From: Aeromicrobium sp. PE09-221
Lineage (GTDB): Bacteria; Actinomycetota; Actinomycetes; Propionibacteriales; Nocardioidaceae
Direction: 5' to 3'
DNA length: 64,000 nt
NCBI RefSeq assembly: GCF_002174305.1
Contig: NZ_MIJB01000029.1
Location: forward strand, 46,941-110,940
The notes under the pieces are model-generated. The model saw nothing but the letters and a program-made list of their open reading frames with translations. It was not told the origin of the DNA and did no database searches. Of the stretch, positions 16,075-24,897 are shown one piece after another (the first letter of the stretch is position 1; each line of letters begins with the position of its first letter). Both the position numbers and the translations under genes were made by a program.

Positions 16075-17758
16075 GTGGAGCTCACGTTGATCGTCGTCGT
16101 CGCATTGCTGGTGATCGTGGCCGTCCATGCGGTCGCCGGGCGTATCGGGGTTGCGGCGCCTCTGGTGTTGGTACTGGTCGGTATCGCCGTGAGTCTGGTG
16201 CCGGCGGTGCCGGCGGTGCCGGATATCGACGTCGAGCCCGAGTGGATCCTCGGGGTTGTGCTCCCGCCGCTGCTCTACGCAGCCGCGGTGCGGGTGCCGA
16301 CGATGGATTTTCGCCGTGACTTCAAGGTGATCTCCGGCCTCTCGGTCGTGCTGGTGGTGATCTCCTCGGTCGTCATCGGCTGGGTGATCTCGATGTTGAT
16401 CCCCGGTATCGGCCTGGCGACGGGCATCGCCCTCGGCGCCATCGTCAGCCCCACCGATGCCGTGGCCACCTCGATCGTCCGTAAGGCCCGGGTGTCGCCG
16501 CGCATCGTGACCGTGCTCGAGGGAGAGAGCATGCTGAACGACGCTTCGGCGCTGGTCCTGCTGCGGTCCGCCATCGCCGCGACGGGAGCCAGTGTCTCGT
16601 TGTGGGGCGTTGCGAGCGACTTCCTCTACGCCGTGGCGGTCGCCATCGTCATCGGCTTCGTCGTCGGCCACCTCAACCTCGCCGTACGCGCCAAGCTCGG
16701 TGACCCCACGGCCGGTGTGGCCATCACCATCCGTGGCGCCCTTCGCGGCCTATCTCCCGGCCGAGCATCTGGACGCTTCGGGGCTCGTCGCCGCGGTGGT
16801 CGCAGGTCTCGTCGCCGGACACGGATCGCCTCGCCGGCTCACTGCTCAGGACCGGACGACCGAGCGGGCGGTCTGGGGCACACTGGAGTTCGTGCTGGAG
16901 AGCGCCGTCTTCCTGCTGATTGGCCTCGAGCTCGAGGCGATCGTGCGCGATGTGCAGGAGCAGCGCGGCAATCCCTGGCAGGCCCTCGTCTACGCCTCGA
17001 TTGTGGTGGTCCTGGTCCTGGTGCTCCGGTCCGGCTTCGTCGGCCCGCTGATCTGGTGGATGGGCCGGCGTCGGCGGCGTTTTCCCGAACTGCGCGAGCG
17101 GATCAACGAGGCCCAGGGGCGGGTCGCCGCGGCACCGGACCACCCGCGCTCGGAGCGGATCGGGTGGATGCTGAATCAGAAGCTCGCTGACCTCGACTAC
17201 TTCACCGAGGCGCAGTTCGGTCGCCGCGCGGCCGTGGTGCTCGTCTGGGCCGGCATGCGCGGTGCAGTCACCCTGGCCGCGGCTCAGACCCTCCCGGCGG
17301 AGACGCCGCAACGCTCGCTCTTGGTGCTCATCGCTTTCGTGGTGGCGGTCGGGACGTTGATCATCCAGGGCGGCACGCTGCCCTGGCTCGTCGGCCGGCT
17401 GGGCCTCAGCGGCGGCGATCCCGGTGCTACGGAGCGAGAGCGCGACGAACTCCGATCACATCTGCGCACCACCTCTCGCGCATGGCTCGAGGAACAGGAG
17501 CGACTCGATGACAGCATCCTGGACGGCGCGATGATCGAGCGCCTGCGCAGGATGATGGAGGCGCAGGAGAGCGCCGAGCCGGCCTTCGACATCGCCCAGG
17601 TCCGCCGGATGCGGTTGGCGCTCATCGACGCCGATCGCGCCGAGTTGCTGCGGCTGATCGACATCGGCACCTTCAGCTCGCAGGTCATCGAAGAACAGCT
17701 GAACCGCCTCGACGCCGAGCAGATCGGCCTCGAGCTACGCGATCACGAGGACGACTGA
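16075..17758 (+). pseudogene. CPA1 Na+/H+ antiporter, frameshifted
   Basis: Two frames together encode a ~560-residue monovalent cation/proton antiporter (NhaP/NhaK type). The first (from GTG 16075) gives about 219 residues with the first helices, LPPLLYAAAVRVP, GAIVSPTDAVATSIV and LEGESMLNDASALVL. Near 16731 the homology jumps to the next frame (APFAAYLPAEHL...WAGMRGAVTLAAAQTLP...), which continues to the stop at 17758 with a C-terminal cytoplasmic helical domain. A few bases appear to be missing between the codons for AITI and VAPFAAYLP; loss of 5 nt would explain it. It is either a recent inactivating mutation or a sequencing error, since the downstream part shows no other decay. Confidence 0.85.
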
Positions 17759-17770
17759 GAGAGGCCGCCC

Positions 17771-18397
17771 TCATTCGTCGCTCGTGCCGACCTTCGTGAG
17801 GCCGAACAGCGAGTAGGCGCCGGTCACGATCTGCTCATCCGGATACCGTCCGTCGTTGCGATACCAGCGATAGATATTGGCGATCGCGCCGAGCATGATC
17901 TCGGTGAGGATGCCCGAGGGGGTGTCATCGGGCAAGGCACCACACTGTTGGCATTGCTTGACCACATCGTCGATGCGGTGGACAAAGCGCGCCTTCGAGG
18001 TATTCATGGTCAGTGCAGTGGCCGCCGGGATGGAGTGGTGCTCCTCCCAGTACAAGGTCCATGCTCCGATGTTCTCGATCTGCCCCATGATGAAGTTGCG
18101 GATGATCGCCTTCAACCGATCGACGGGCTCATCGGTGGACGCGATGGCCTCGTCGAGGCCGTCGGACAGGACTCGCCCGGCATGCTCGGCCAGAGCTGAG
18201 AGAAGGTCGGCCTTCGAGCCCACGTAGTGATAGATCGAGGGCTGACTCAGGCCGGCGAGCTGGGCGACCTCTTTGGTGGTTCCGCGTTCGTATCCCCGAC
18301 GCAGGAAGACCTCGGCAGCGCATCGCAGGATGTGCTGCCGTTTGAGTTCCCAATCGGTCGTAACCGCGGGGGCGTCCCCTGTCGGCTTCTGGCTCAC
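17771..18397 (-). CDS. TetR-family regulator of the catabolic island
   Basis: A 208-residue regulator of the KstR2/FadR-like TetR group. The helix-turn-helix region is RRGYERGTTKEVAQLAGLSQPSIYHYVGSK (about 33-62) and the C-terminal ligand domain follows. It is divergent from the acyl-CoA dehydrogenase operon at 18543, with the palindrome 18511-18530 between them; a related palindrome precedes the importer operon at 33779. The likely role is a repressor relieved by an acyl-CoA ligand. GTG 18397 lies 6 nt after TAGAGT (leaderless type). It ends 12 nt from the convergent antiporter gene. Confidence 0.9.
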   Translation of the reverse strand: MSQKPTGDAPAVTTDWELKRQHILRCAAEVFLRRGYERGTTKEVAQLAGLSQPSIYHYVGSKADLLSALAEHAGRVLSDGLDEAIASTDEPVDRLKAIIRNFIMGQIENIGAWTLYWEEHHSIPAATALTMNTSKARFVHRIDDVVKQCQQCGALPDDTPSGILTEIMLGAIANIYRWYRNDGRYPDEQIVTGAYSLFGLTKVGTSDE

Positions 18398-18403
18398 GGG
18401 CCC

Positions 18404-18409
18404 ACTCTA
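18404..18409 (-). promoter_or_regulatory. -10 box, leaderless start of TetR gene
   Basis: TAGAGT on the minus strand, 6 nt before GTG 18397. Confidence 0.4.
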
Positions 18410-18477
18410 TAGGCGAGTGCAGGCCGGTATTGCCTATCGGGCGACGCATCGCTCGAATCCGACGGCCGGAAACTCCC

Positions 18478-18530
18478 TTGACGTCAGTGGGAGCGAGGCC
18501 AATAATGACATCAATTGATCAATCGATTGA
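18478..18530 (+). promoter_or_regulatory. Promoter and operator of acyl-CoA dehydrogenase operon
   Basis: TTGACG (18478-18483), a 17-nt spacer and AATAAT (18501-18506) form a good promoter. Immediately downstream, TCAATTGATCAATCGATTGA (18511-18530) is a near-palindrome (16 of 20 positions symmetric) covering the expected transcription start. A sequence sharing TCAATTGAT and GATTGA occurs in the same place before the importer operon (33735-33754). Confidence 0.7.
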
Positions 18531-18542
18531 CTAGGTGGCGAT

Positions 18543-19736
18543 GTGCGAGACCCGCAACTGAACCCGGAGACGGCGGCGGACGATGGATTTCGTGCGGCGG
18601 CACGCCGTTGGCTGGCCGAGCACTCCTCTCAAGCGCCGACGACTGGCGACCGGGACGAACTCATCGCCTGGCAGACCCGGCTCGTCGAGGCCGGACTGCT
18701 CGGCGTGATGTGGCCGAGGGAGTATGGCGGGGGCGGTCTCGGACATCGGGAGGCCGCGATCGCGCAGGAGGAGATCGAGCGCGCCGGCGTGCCAGGGGTC
18801 TTCGACGTCCTCGGCATGGAGATCTTCGGGCCGACCTTCGTCCTCGAAGCCGGATCGGAGCAGAAGCAGCGCTACCTGCCGGGCATCCTGCGAGGAGAGG
18901 AACTGTGGTGCCAGCTCTTCTCGGAGCCGGCCGCCGGCTCCGACCTGGCCGGCGTCCGCACCCGCGCCCGCCATACCGAGCAGGGGACGTGGGTCGTCAA
19001 CGGACAGAAAGTCTGGACGACCAATGCGCAGTTCGCCTCCTTCGGTGCCGCACTGGTCCGGACCGATCCCGATGTCCCCAAACATGCCGGTCTCACGCTC
19101 ATCGTGATCCCGATGGACGCGCCGGGAGTGAGCGTCCGGGGACTGCGGCAGATCTCGGGTAAGGCGGAGTTCAACGAGGTTTTCCTCGATGACGTCGAGG
19201 TCCCCGACGCCAATGTCATCGGCGGCGTCGGACATGGCTGGGCCGTAGCGATGCGCGCCCTGATGTTCGAGCGGTCGAGCATGGCGCTGAGCGGCGAAGG
19301 CATGAACCTTCGCATCGAGCGCTTCGCGAATGCGCTGCGTGCCCGCCCCGATCTGCGTCACGATCGTGACGCGCTGCATAGGCTCGGAGATATCGCCGTC
19401 GAACTGCTCGCCGTCGCGGAAGGCAGCGCCCAGATGGTCAAGCGACTGCGCGACGGCGAGGCACCCTCTCCCGCGGTGGGTCTGAATAAGGTGACGCTCG
19501 TCAACGCCGCGATGCGCGGATGTGATCTGCTCGGCGAGCTGCTGGGCCCGGACGTGCTGGCACCCGGCAGTGAGTGGACCGAAGCGGTCTCGTTCCTGCC
19601 GGGCATGCGTTCGGCGGGCGGAACCGAGGAAGTGCTCCGCAACAATATCGGCGAGCGGGTGCTCGGACTGCCTCCCGAGCCGAGGCCTGACAAGAACGTG
19701 CCCTTCTCGAGCCTCCTCGCCGGTGGTGCGGCATGA
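18543..19736 (+). CDS. Acyl-CoA dehydrogenase, subunit of pair 1
   Basis: A 397-residue FadE-type flavoprotein. It has the N-terminal helical domain, the substrate/FAD strand WCQLFSEPAAGSDLAGVRTRA and WVVNGQKVWTTNAQ, and the C-terminal helical domain ending in RSAGGTEEVLRNNIGERVLG. Where medium-chain dehydrogenases have the catalytic Glu of YEGT, this protein has AGGT. It is immediately followed by a second dehydrogenase (ATGA overlap). Adjacent unequal pairs of this kind form alpha2beta2 heterotetramers in mycobacterial steroid side-chain degradation, where one subunit lacks key residues. The start is GTG 18543; no strong ribosome site is seen. Confidence 0.9.
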   Translation: MRDPQLNPETAADDGFRAAARRWLAEHSSQAPTTGDRDELIAWQTRLVEAGLLGVMWPREYGGGGLGHREAAIAQEEIERAGVPGVFDVLGMEIFGPTFVLEAGSEQKQRYLPGILRGEELWCQLFSEPAAGSDLAGVRTRARHTEQGTWVVNGQKVWTTNAQFASFGAALVRTDPDVPKHAGLTLIVIPMDAPGVSVRGLRQISGKAEFNEVFLDDVEVPDANVIGGVGHGWAVAMRALMFERSSMALSGEGMNLRIERFANALRARPDLRHDRDALHRLGDIAVELLAVAEGSAQMVKRLRDGEAPSPAVGLNKVTLVNAAMRGCDLLGELLGPDVLAPGSEWTEAVSFLPGMRSAGGTEEVLRNNIGERVLGLPPEPRPDKNVPFSSLLAGGAA

Positions 19737-20872
19737 GTGGCACGACGACCGAAGCCGGCGACCTGCTTGCCGAGCTGCGAGCGGCGATCACCGCGGCGAT
19801 GTCACGCAGCGATTTCGTGGCGTCCGCCCGCGAGGACACTGACACGGGGGTGGTGGGCTCCTGCTGGGAGCTGGCGCGAAGTCTCGACCTCCCCGCCGCG
19901 CTGGTCGCCGAGCAGCATGGAGGTCTTGGATTCGGGCCCGCCGAGGCTATCGTGTGCCTCGAGGAGTGTGCGCGATCTCTGGCACCGATCTGCCTGCCCT
20001 CGCACTGGGGGGGTCTGAGGTTGCTCGAGGCGGCGGGAGAACCCGACCTGGACCAGTTGGTCGCCGATGCGGCGCAGCTGGCCTTCGCTCCGGCGCGGCC
20101 GCCCGTCATCGCGGGGGAGCCCTGGTTGCAGGGAGCTGCCGGTGAGCGCGCGCCGCTGCCGAAGGCGGCTCGCCGTAACGATGGCTGGAGCATCGATGGC
20201 ACCCTGCGCTGGGTAGCGGGAGCCAGCAGAGCCGATGCTCTCGTGCTCATCGCCCTCGAAGGGGAGACTCCAACAGCCTTCCGGGTGAGCCCGGGCGACC
20301 CTGGTGTCACCCTCACCTCGGTCGTGCGGTTCGACCACACGACCGACCTCGCACATGTACGGCTAGGTGACGCACCGGCGACACCTCTCGAGCTAGCCGA
20401 AGACGAACTGGCCCGATCCTGGGCACTGCACCAGGCGATGCTGGGTGCGGAGGGCATCGGCATCACGCGGCGTTGTCTGGAGATGTCGCTGGCACATGCG
20501 CGTGAGCGGTACGCCTTCGGACGGACGATCGGATCCTTCCAAGCCATTAAACATCGCCTGGTCGAGATGCTCCGGCTGGTGGAGATGACCGAGAACTGCA
20601 CGACCTGGTTCGCCGACGCGTGGAACGAGGACCTCGACGACACGATGCTCGCTGGCGTCGCGGCGAGGGTGGCCGGTGATCGGGCTCAGCAGCACGCCAC
20701 AAGTTCGAATATCTTCGTGCACGGGGGGATGGGGGCCACGTGGGAGCACGATGCGCCCTACTTCTACCGGCGCTTCCAGCTGCGCCGACTGCTGGCACTC
20801 GGCACGGAGGAGGCGCTCGTCGAGCTGGGTGCGCGGGTGCTCGACAGATCGTGGGAGACGGCGGATGTCTGA
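19733..20872 (+). CDS. Acyl-CoA dehydrogenase, partner subunit of pair 1
   Basis: A 379-residue acyl-CoA dehydrogenase-like protein overlapping the previous gene by 4 nt (ATGA). The N-terminal and middle domains are divergent. The C-terminal domain is better conserved: RERYAFGRTIGSFQAIKHRLVEM (about 256-278) and IFVHGGMGATWEHDAPYFYRRFQ (about 325-347), the FAD/quasi-substrate loop of FadE partners. It probably forms a heteromer with the 18543 product, one supplying FAD contacts and the other the base. The substrate is unknown. Confidence 0.87.
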   Translation: MSGTTTEAGDLLAELRAAITAAMSRSDFVASAREDTDTGVVGSCWELARSLDLPAALVAEQHGGLGFGPAEAIVCLEECARSLAPICLPSHWGGLRLLEAAGEPDLDQLVADAAQLAFAPARPPVIAGEPWLQGAAGERAPLPKAARRNDGWSIDGTLRWVAGASRADALVLIALEGETPTAFRVSPGDPGVTLTSVVRFDHTTDLAHVRLGDAPATPLELAEDELARSWALHQAMLGAEGIGITRRCLEMSLAHARERYAFGRTIGSFQAIKHRLVEMLRLVEMTENCTTWFADAWNEDLDDTMLAGVAARVAGDRAQQHATSSNIFVHGGMGATWEHDAPYFYRRFQLRRLLALGTEEALVELGARVLDRSWETADV

Positions 20873-21641
20873 GGTGGAGACCGAGGTGCGTGAGGGCATC
20901 GGTTGGGTGACTTTGAACCGCCCGGAGAGGCGCAACGCCTTGTCAACCCCGCTATTGGACCAGTTGCACCAGACCCTCGAAGAACAGTCGCGGCGTCCCG
21001 ACGTGCGCCTCGTGGTAGTTCAGGGGGCGGGTGGACATTTCAGTGTCGGCGCCGATCTGGAGGAGCTGGCGGGCGTCCCCTTCGCCAACGGCGATCGAGA
21101 CGTTCAGATCGAGCGTCTGCTGCGGCACTCGACCTCCAGCCAGCTTCTGCGCGAGATGCCGAAGATCACCGTCGCGGCGGTCGACGGCGCCTGCGCGGGT
21201 GCCGGCATGGGGTTGGCGATGGCGGCCGACTTCCGGGTGATCTCCGATAGGGCGGTGTTCAAGTCGGCCTTCGTCAGCGCCGGCATGTCGGGCGACTTTG
21301 GTCTCGCGTGGACATTGAGCCGGTTGTTGGGCGACGGTCCGGCCCGCAGCATCCTCCTCGAGGACCCACGGATCGAGGCGGAACGGGCCATGAAACTGGG
21401 GATCGCAAGCGTACTGGTGCCTTCGGCGGGGTTCGCGACGGAGCTGACGCGCTTCTGCCAGGTCAAGGCAGCTCTGCCGTCCATGGCCGTCGCTGGGATC
21501 AAAGCCAACCTGGCCGACGCGATAGTGCCCTTCGGTGAGGCGCTGGCGGCCGAGAGCCCGCGTCACATCGATGGCGCGCGATCGGATGAGGCGGCTGCCG
21601 CGGCGCGCGCCTTCGTGCGAGCGCGCTCGACCCCCGGATAA
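20865..21641 (+). CDS. Enoyl-CoA hydratase/isomerase family protein (SGDxG type)
   Basis: A 258-residue crotonase. WVTLNRPERRNAL (near 14-26) and HFSVGADLEEL (about 58-68) form the oxyanion-hole region, and CAGAGMGLAMAADFRV the second. The positions of the two catalytic Glu of classical enoyl-CoA hydratase are replaced; the segment SAGMSGDFGLAWTLSRLLG offers an Asp instead, as in several isomerase-like crotonases. ATG 20865 overlaps the stop of the preceding gene by 8 nt. The chemistry could be hydration, isomerisation or hydrolysis and cannot be settled from sequence. Confidence 0.87.
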   Translation: MSEVETEVREGIGWVTLNRPERRNALSTPLLDQLHQTLEEQSRRPDVRLVVVQGAGGHFSVGADLEELAGVPFANGDRDVQIERLLRHSTSSQLLREMPKITVAAVDGACAGAGMGLAMAADFRVISDRAVFKSAFVSAGMSGDFGLAWTLSRLLGDGPARSILLEDPRIEAERAMKLGIASVLVPSAGFATELTRFCQVKAALPSMAVAGIKANLADAIVPFGEALAAESPRHIDGARSDEAAAAARAFVRARSTPG

Positions 21642-21666
21642 GAGGAACGACGACGAGGAGTGTCCT

Positions 21667-22479
21667 GTGAACTATCAACTTTCGACTACCCACCTGATGG
21701 TCAGCAGACCCGAAGACGGTGTGTTGCGGATCACCCTCAACCGGCCCGAGGTGCTCAATGCCTACACGGCGGAGATGGCCGAGGCGCTGCGCGATGTCAT
21801 CCATCAGGCGGCACGCGATGACGAGGTGCGAGTGGTGCGGTTGACCGGCGCTGGCCGCGCATTCTGTTCCGGTGGGGACGTGTTCGAGCCGGAGACACCC
21901 AAGAAGGTCGCCAGCCGGCAGCTCGGCTGGTGGGTGACCATGAGCGAAAGCATCCACGAGGCCACCATCGCGATGTGGAACTTCGACAAGCCTATCGTCG
22001 GCGCCATCAACGGCCCGGCGGTCGCCGGAGGGCTGACATTGGCACTGCTATGCGACCTTCGCATCGCAGCCGAGTCGGCTCGCCTCGGCGACACCAGCGG
22101 GCGTTTCGGCTATCTACCCGACGAGGGCGGAGCGTGGCTCTTCCCACGGACCATGGGGTACCGCCAAGCTCAGCGGATGACGTGGTTCAGTGAGGTCTAT
22201 CCGGCCGGTCGCGCTCAGGAACTGGGGCTCGTCGATGAGGTGGTGCCGGATGCTGAGCTCGAGGCAAGGGCCGACGAGATCGCCCACCGGCTCGCCCAGG
22301 AGGCACCCCTCGCCGTGCGCATCTCCAAGCGGATGATGCGCCGGGCGTTGAGCCTGAGGTTCGAGGAATCGATCGAGGATGCCCAGGTGGCGGTTGCGTT
22401 GGTCAACGACTCGCACGATGTCGTCGAGGGCGTGACGGCGTTCCGCGAGAAGCGGCAGCCTCGGTTCACAGGTCGGTAA
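21667..22479 (+). CDS. PaaG-like crotonase, paralogue 1
   Basis: A 270-residue crotonase. LRITLNRPEVLNAY, FCSGGDVFEPE and INGPAVAGGLTLALLCDLRIA build the CoA pocket and oxyanion hole. The classical Glu positions carry Thr/Leu and Ser/Gly. The following FGYLPDEGGAWLFPR segment matches the PDxGG motif whose Asp is catalytic in PaaG-type isomerases. It is a close paralogue of the protein at 24894 (LPDEGGAWLF in both). GTG 21667 follows gacgaggag. It is 25 nt downstream of the preceding crotonase gene in the same operon. Confidence 0.87.
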   Translation: MNYQLSTTHLMVSRPEDGVLRITLNRPEVLNAYTAEMAEALRDVIHQAARDDEVRVVRLTGAGRAFCSGGDVFEPETPKKVASRQLGWWVTMSESIHEATIAMWNFDKPIVGAINGPAVAGGLTLALLCDLRIAAESARLGDTSGRFGYLPDEGGAWLFPRTMGYRQAQRMTWFSEVYPAGRAQELGLVDEVVPDAELEARADEIAHRLAQEAPLAVRISKRMMRRALSLRFEESIEDAQVAVALVNDSHDVVEGVTAFREKRQPRFTGR

Positions 22480-22544
22480 GTGGTCACATGGACAGGCGCG
22501 CGAAGGTATCTCGTCTGCCGTATTAGAAGAGAAAGTGAGCAGGT

Positions 22545-24095
22545 ATGGCTGGGTACACCATCGGCAACATCATCCGAAAGAACCGCCTGTCGCGAGGGAA
22601 TCCCGACAAAATCGCGGTGGTCTTCGGGGACCGGCGCCTGACCTATGCCGAACTCGATGACCGTGTGAACCGGCTCGCTTCGGCGCTCGAGCGGCAGGGT
22701 TTCGAGCGAGGTCAGCGGATGGCGATATTGTCTAAGAATCGCATCGAGTGGTTGGAGGCGTTCTTCGCGGTGGTTCGGCTCGGCGGAGCAGTCGTGCCGA
22801 TCAACTACTTCTTCAAGCCCCCCGAGTTGCGGCACGCGCTGGCCGACTGCGAGGTCGATTGGCTGTTCATCGAGGAGGACCTGCTCGACACGTATCGTCC
22901 CGTCGAGTCCGAGACCCAGGTGCGCGTCGTGGTGACAGGAGTTGAACAGGGCGGGCTGCACGAGGGGGAGCTCGACTTCGACGAGCTGCTCGCGGGCGGC
23001 GACCCGGCAGGAGTCGATGTCCTGGTGGGGCTCGACGAGCCCGTTCTCTTTCAGTACACCTCCGGGACGACGGGATTTCCGAAGGCTGCGATCCACACCC
23101 ATGGTGGCCTGCTGTTCAATACCGTGACCCAGCCGTATGACCTCGACATGCGTCGCGATGACGTCTACCTGTCCGTGCCCGCGCTGTGCTGGGCCGCCGG
23201 GCTCCACGACTATCTGCTGTCGGGTCTGTGGATCGGTGCCACGATCGTGTTGAACCCGAGTCGTGCCTTGGACTGCGATGCGTTGTGCGCCTCCATCGAG
23301 AGGGAGAAGGCCACCATCATCGTGCTCGCACCGTCGGTCATGAGGCTCCTCCTCGCATCCGATGCCCTCGAACGTCACGATGTGTCGAGCCTGCGTGTGG
23401 TGATGACCGGAGCCGAACCGATCACGGCCGAGACTCTCGACGAGCTCGCGGAGCGGGTGCCGGGCTGCGCGGTTCTGCAAGGCTACGGGCAGTCGGAGTT
23501 CCCGATCTTCACCTCCGTGCTGATGGCCGACGAGGCACGTACCAAGACCGGATCGGCAGGTAAATCCACCTCCCTGTGCGAGCTGCGCGTGGTCGACGAA
23601 CACGGTCAGGAGACGCCCACCGGCGTGGAGGGGGCGATCGTATCGCGGTCACCTGCCACGATGATCGGCTACTTCCAACGCGATCGGGAGACCACTGAGA
23701 CGATCGTCGACGGCTGGTTGCAGACCGGGGACCGCGGGTACGTCGACGAGGACGGCTATCTGTACATCGCCGGCCGGTCCAAGGACATGCTAATCACCGG
23801 GGGCCTGAACGTGTATCCGGCTGAGGTCGAGCGGATCATCACCGACTTCCCCGGGGTCGCCGAGAGCGCGATCATCGGGGTCCCGGATGAGAAGTACGGC
23901 GAGGTGGGGTGCGCCTTCGTGGTGCCAGAGCCTGGAGCCGAGGTCGACCTCGGCCTCCTGCGCACAACGTTGAAGGAACACGTCTCGAATTACAAGGTGC
24001 CCCGGCAGTGGCGGCTGCGTGATGAACCGCTGCCGCGAACGGCCTCGGGAAAGATCCGCAAGTTCCTGCTCAAGGAGGATCAGATCGATGGGTGA
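22545..24095 (+). CDS. Acyl-CoA synthetase (AMP-forming) 1
   Basis: A 516-residue ANL-family ligase that activates a carboxylic acid to its CoA thioester via an acyl-AMP. Motifs are the P-loop YTSGTTGFPK (171-180), LQGYGQSEFP (A5 region, about 308-317), the hinge TGDRGYVDEDGYLYIAGRSKDM and the C-terminal catalytic Lys in PRTASGKIRKF (about 498-508). ATG 22545 follows gaaagtgagcagg. A 65-nt gap precedes it, the largest in the operon, without an evident promoter. It may activate the substrate of this island. Confidence 0.92.
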   Translation: MAGYTIGNIIRKNRLSRGNPDKIAVVFGDRRLTYAELDDRVNRLASALERQGFERGQRMAILSKNRIEWLEAFFAVVRLGGAVVPINYFFKPPELRHALADCEVDWLFIEEDLLDTYRPVESETQVRVVVTGVEQGGLHEGELDFDELLAGGDPAGVDVLVGLDEPVLFQYTSGTTGFPKAAIHTHGGLLFNTVTQPYDLDMRRDDVYLSVPALCWAAGLHDYLLSGLWIGATIVLNPSRALDCDALCASIEREKATIIVLAPSVMRLLLASDALERHDVSSLRVVMTGAEPITAETLDELAERVPGCAVLQGYGQSEFPIFTSVLMADEARTKTGSAGKSTSLCELRVVDEHGQETPTGVEGAIVSRSPATMIGYFQRDRETTETIVDGWLQTGDRGYVDEDGYLYIAGRSKDMLITGGLNVYPAEVERIITDFPGVAESAIIGVPDEKYGEVGCAFVVPEPGAEVDLGLLRTTLKEHVSNYKVPRQWRLRDEPLPRTASGKIRKFLLKEDQIDG

Positions 24096-24897
24096 CGATG
24101 AGAGCGTCGTCGCGTATGAGGTCGCGTCCGGCGTCGCGTGGATCAGGTTGAACCGTCCGGACCGGGGCAATGCGTGGACCATGCGGATGGACGACGAGTG
24201 CGCGGCCTGCCTGACGCGGGCGGAGGCCGATCCCGAGGTCCGAGTGATCGTACTGACGGGTGCAGGCCGGAAGTTCTGTGTCGGCGCGGATGTCGAACTG
24301 CTGGGCACGATGACCGATGCCGCGGCCGCAAGGGAAGCGCTCGGTGGTCGGCTACACCCGTTGACCGACCCGAGTTCGGTCGTCAAGCCGGTCGTGGCGG
24401 CGATCAACGGGTCGGCAGCCGGCCTCGCGCTCGGGCTCACCCTATTGGCGGATGTCCGGGTGTGCGTGGACGATGCACGCTTCACGACCGCCTACTCCCG
24501 GCGCGGCCTCGTGGCCGAGCACGGTGAGGCGTATCTGCTGCAGCGCACGGTCGGACGTGGGCACGCCAGCGAGCTGCTGCTCTCGGGCCGGGTCTTCGAT
24601 GCCAAACACGCGTTGCGGATCGGCCTGGTCTCAGCGACGTACCCGCGGGCGGACTTCGAGGCGGCCGTGCGGGCGTATGCGGAGGATCTCGCGGCCAACT
24701 GCTCGCCGTTCTCGATGGCCGCCGCCAAGCGACAGCTCTCGCTGGACATGACCGGTGACCTGCGTGGATCGCTGGATCGCGCCGAGGACTACATCCAGAT
24801 GTCCTTCGAGCAGCCCGATCTCACCGAGGGCGTCCAATCCTTCCTCGAGCGGAGAGCGCCGCGCTTCCCCGCCGTGAACCGGGAGCTGTGGTCGTGA
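24088..24897 (+). CDS. Enoyl-CoA hydratase/isomerase family protein (AEHG type)
   Basis: A 269-residue crotonase. AWIRLNRPDRGNAW and KFCVGADVELLG form the first oxyanion strand, and INGSAAGLALGLTLLADVRV the second. FTTAYSRRGLVAEHGEAYLLQRTVG carries the AEHG segment common in actinobacterial EchA proteins, where a Glu is present near the expected active site. The start ATG 24088 overlaps the ligase stop by 8 nt. It continues the coupled gene chain. Confidence 0.87.
   Translation: MGDDESVVAYEVASGVAWIRLNRPDRGNAWTMRMDDECAACLTRAEADPEVRVIVLTGAGRKFCVGADVELLGTMTDAAAAREALGGRLHPLTDPSSVVKPVVAAINGSAAGLALGLTLLADVRVCVDDARFTTAYSRRGLVAEHGEAYLLQRTVGRGHASELLLSGRVFDAKHALRIGLVSATYPRADFEAAVRAYAEDLAANCSPFSMAAAKRQLSLDMTGDLRGSLDRAEDYIQMSFEQPDLTEGVQSFLERRAPRFPAVNRELWS

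Noticed and set aside
22215..23603. Minus-strand frame of ~460 codons
   Set aside because: Shadow of crotonase and ligase genes of the island operon.
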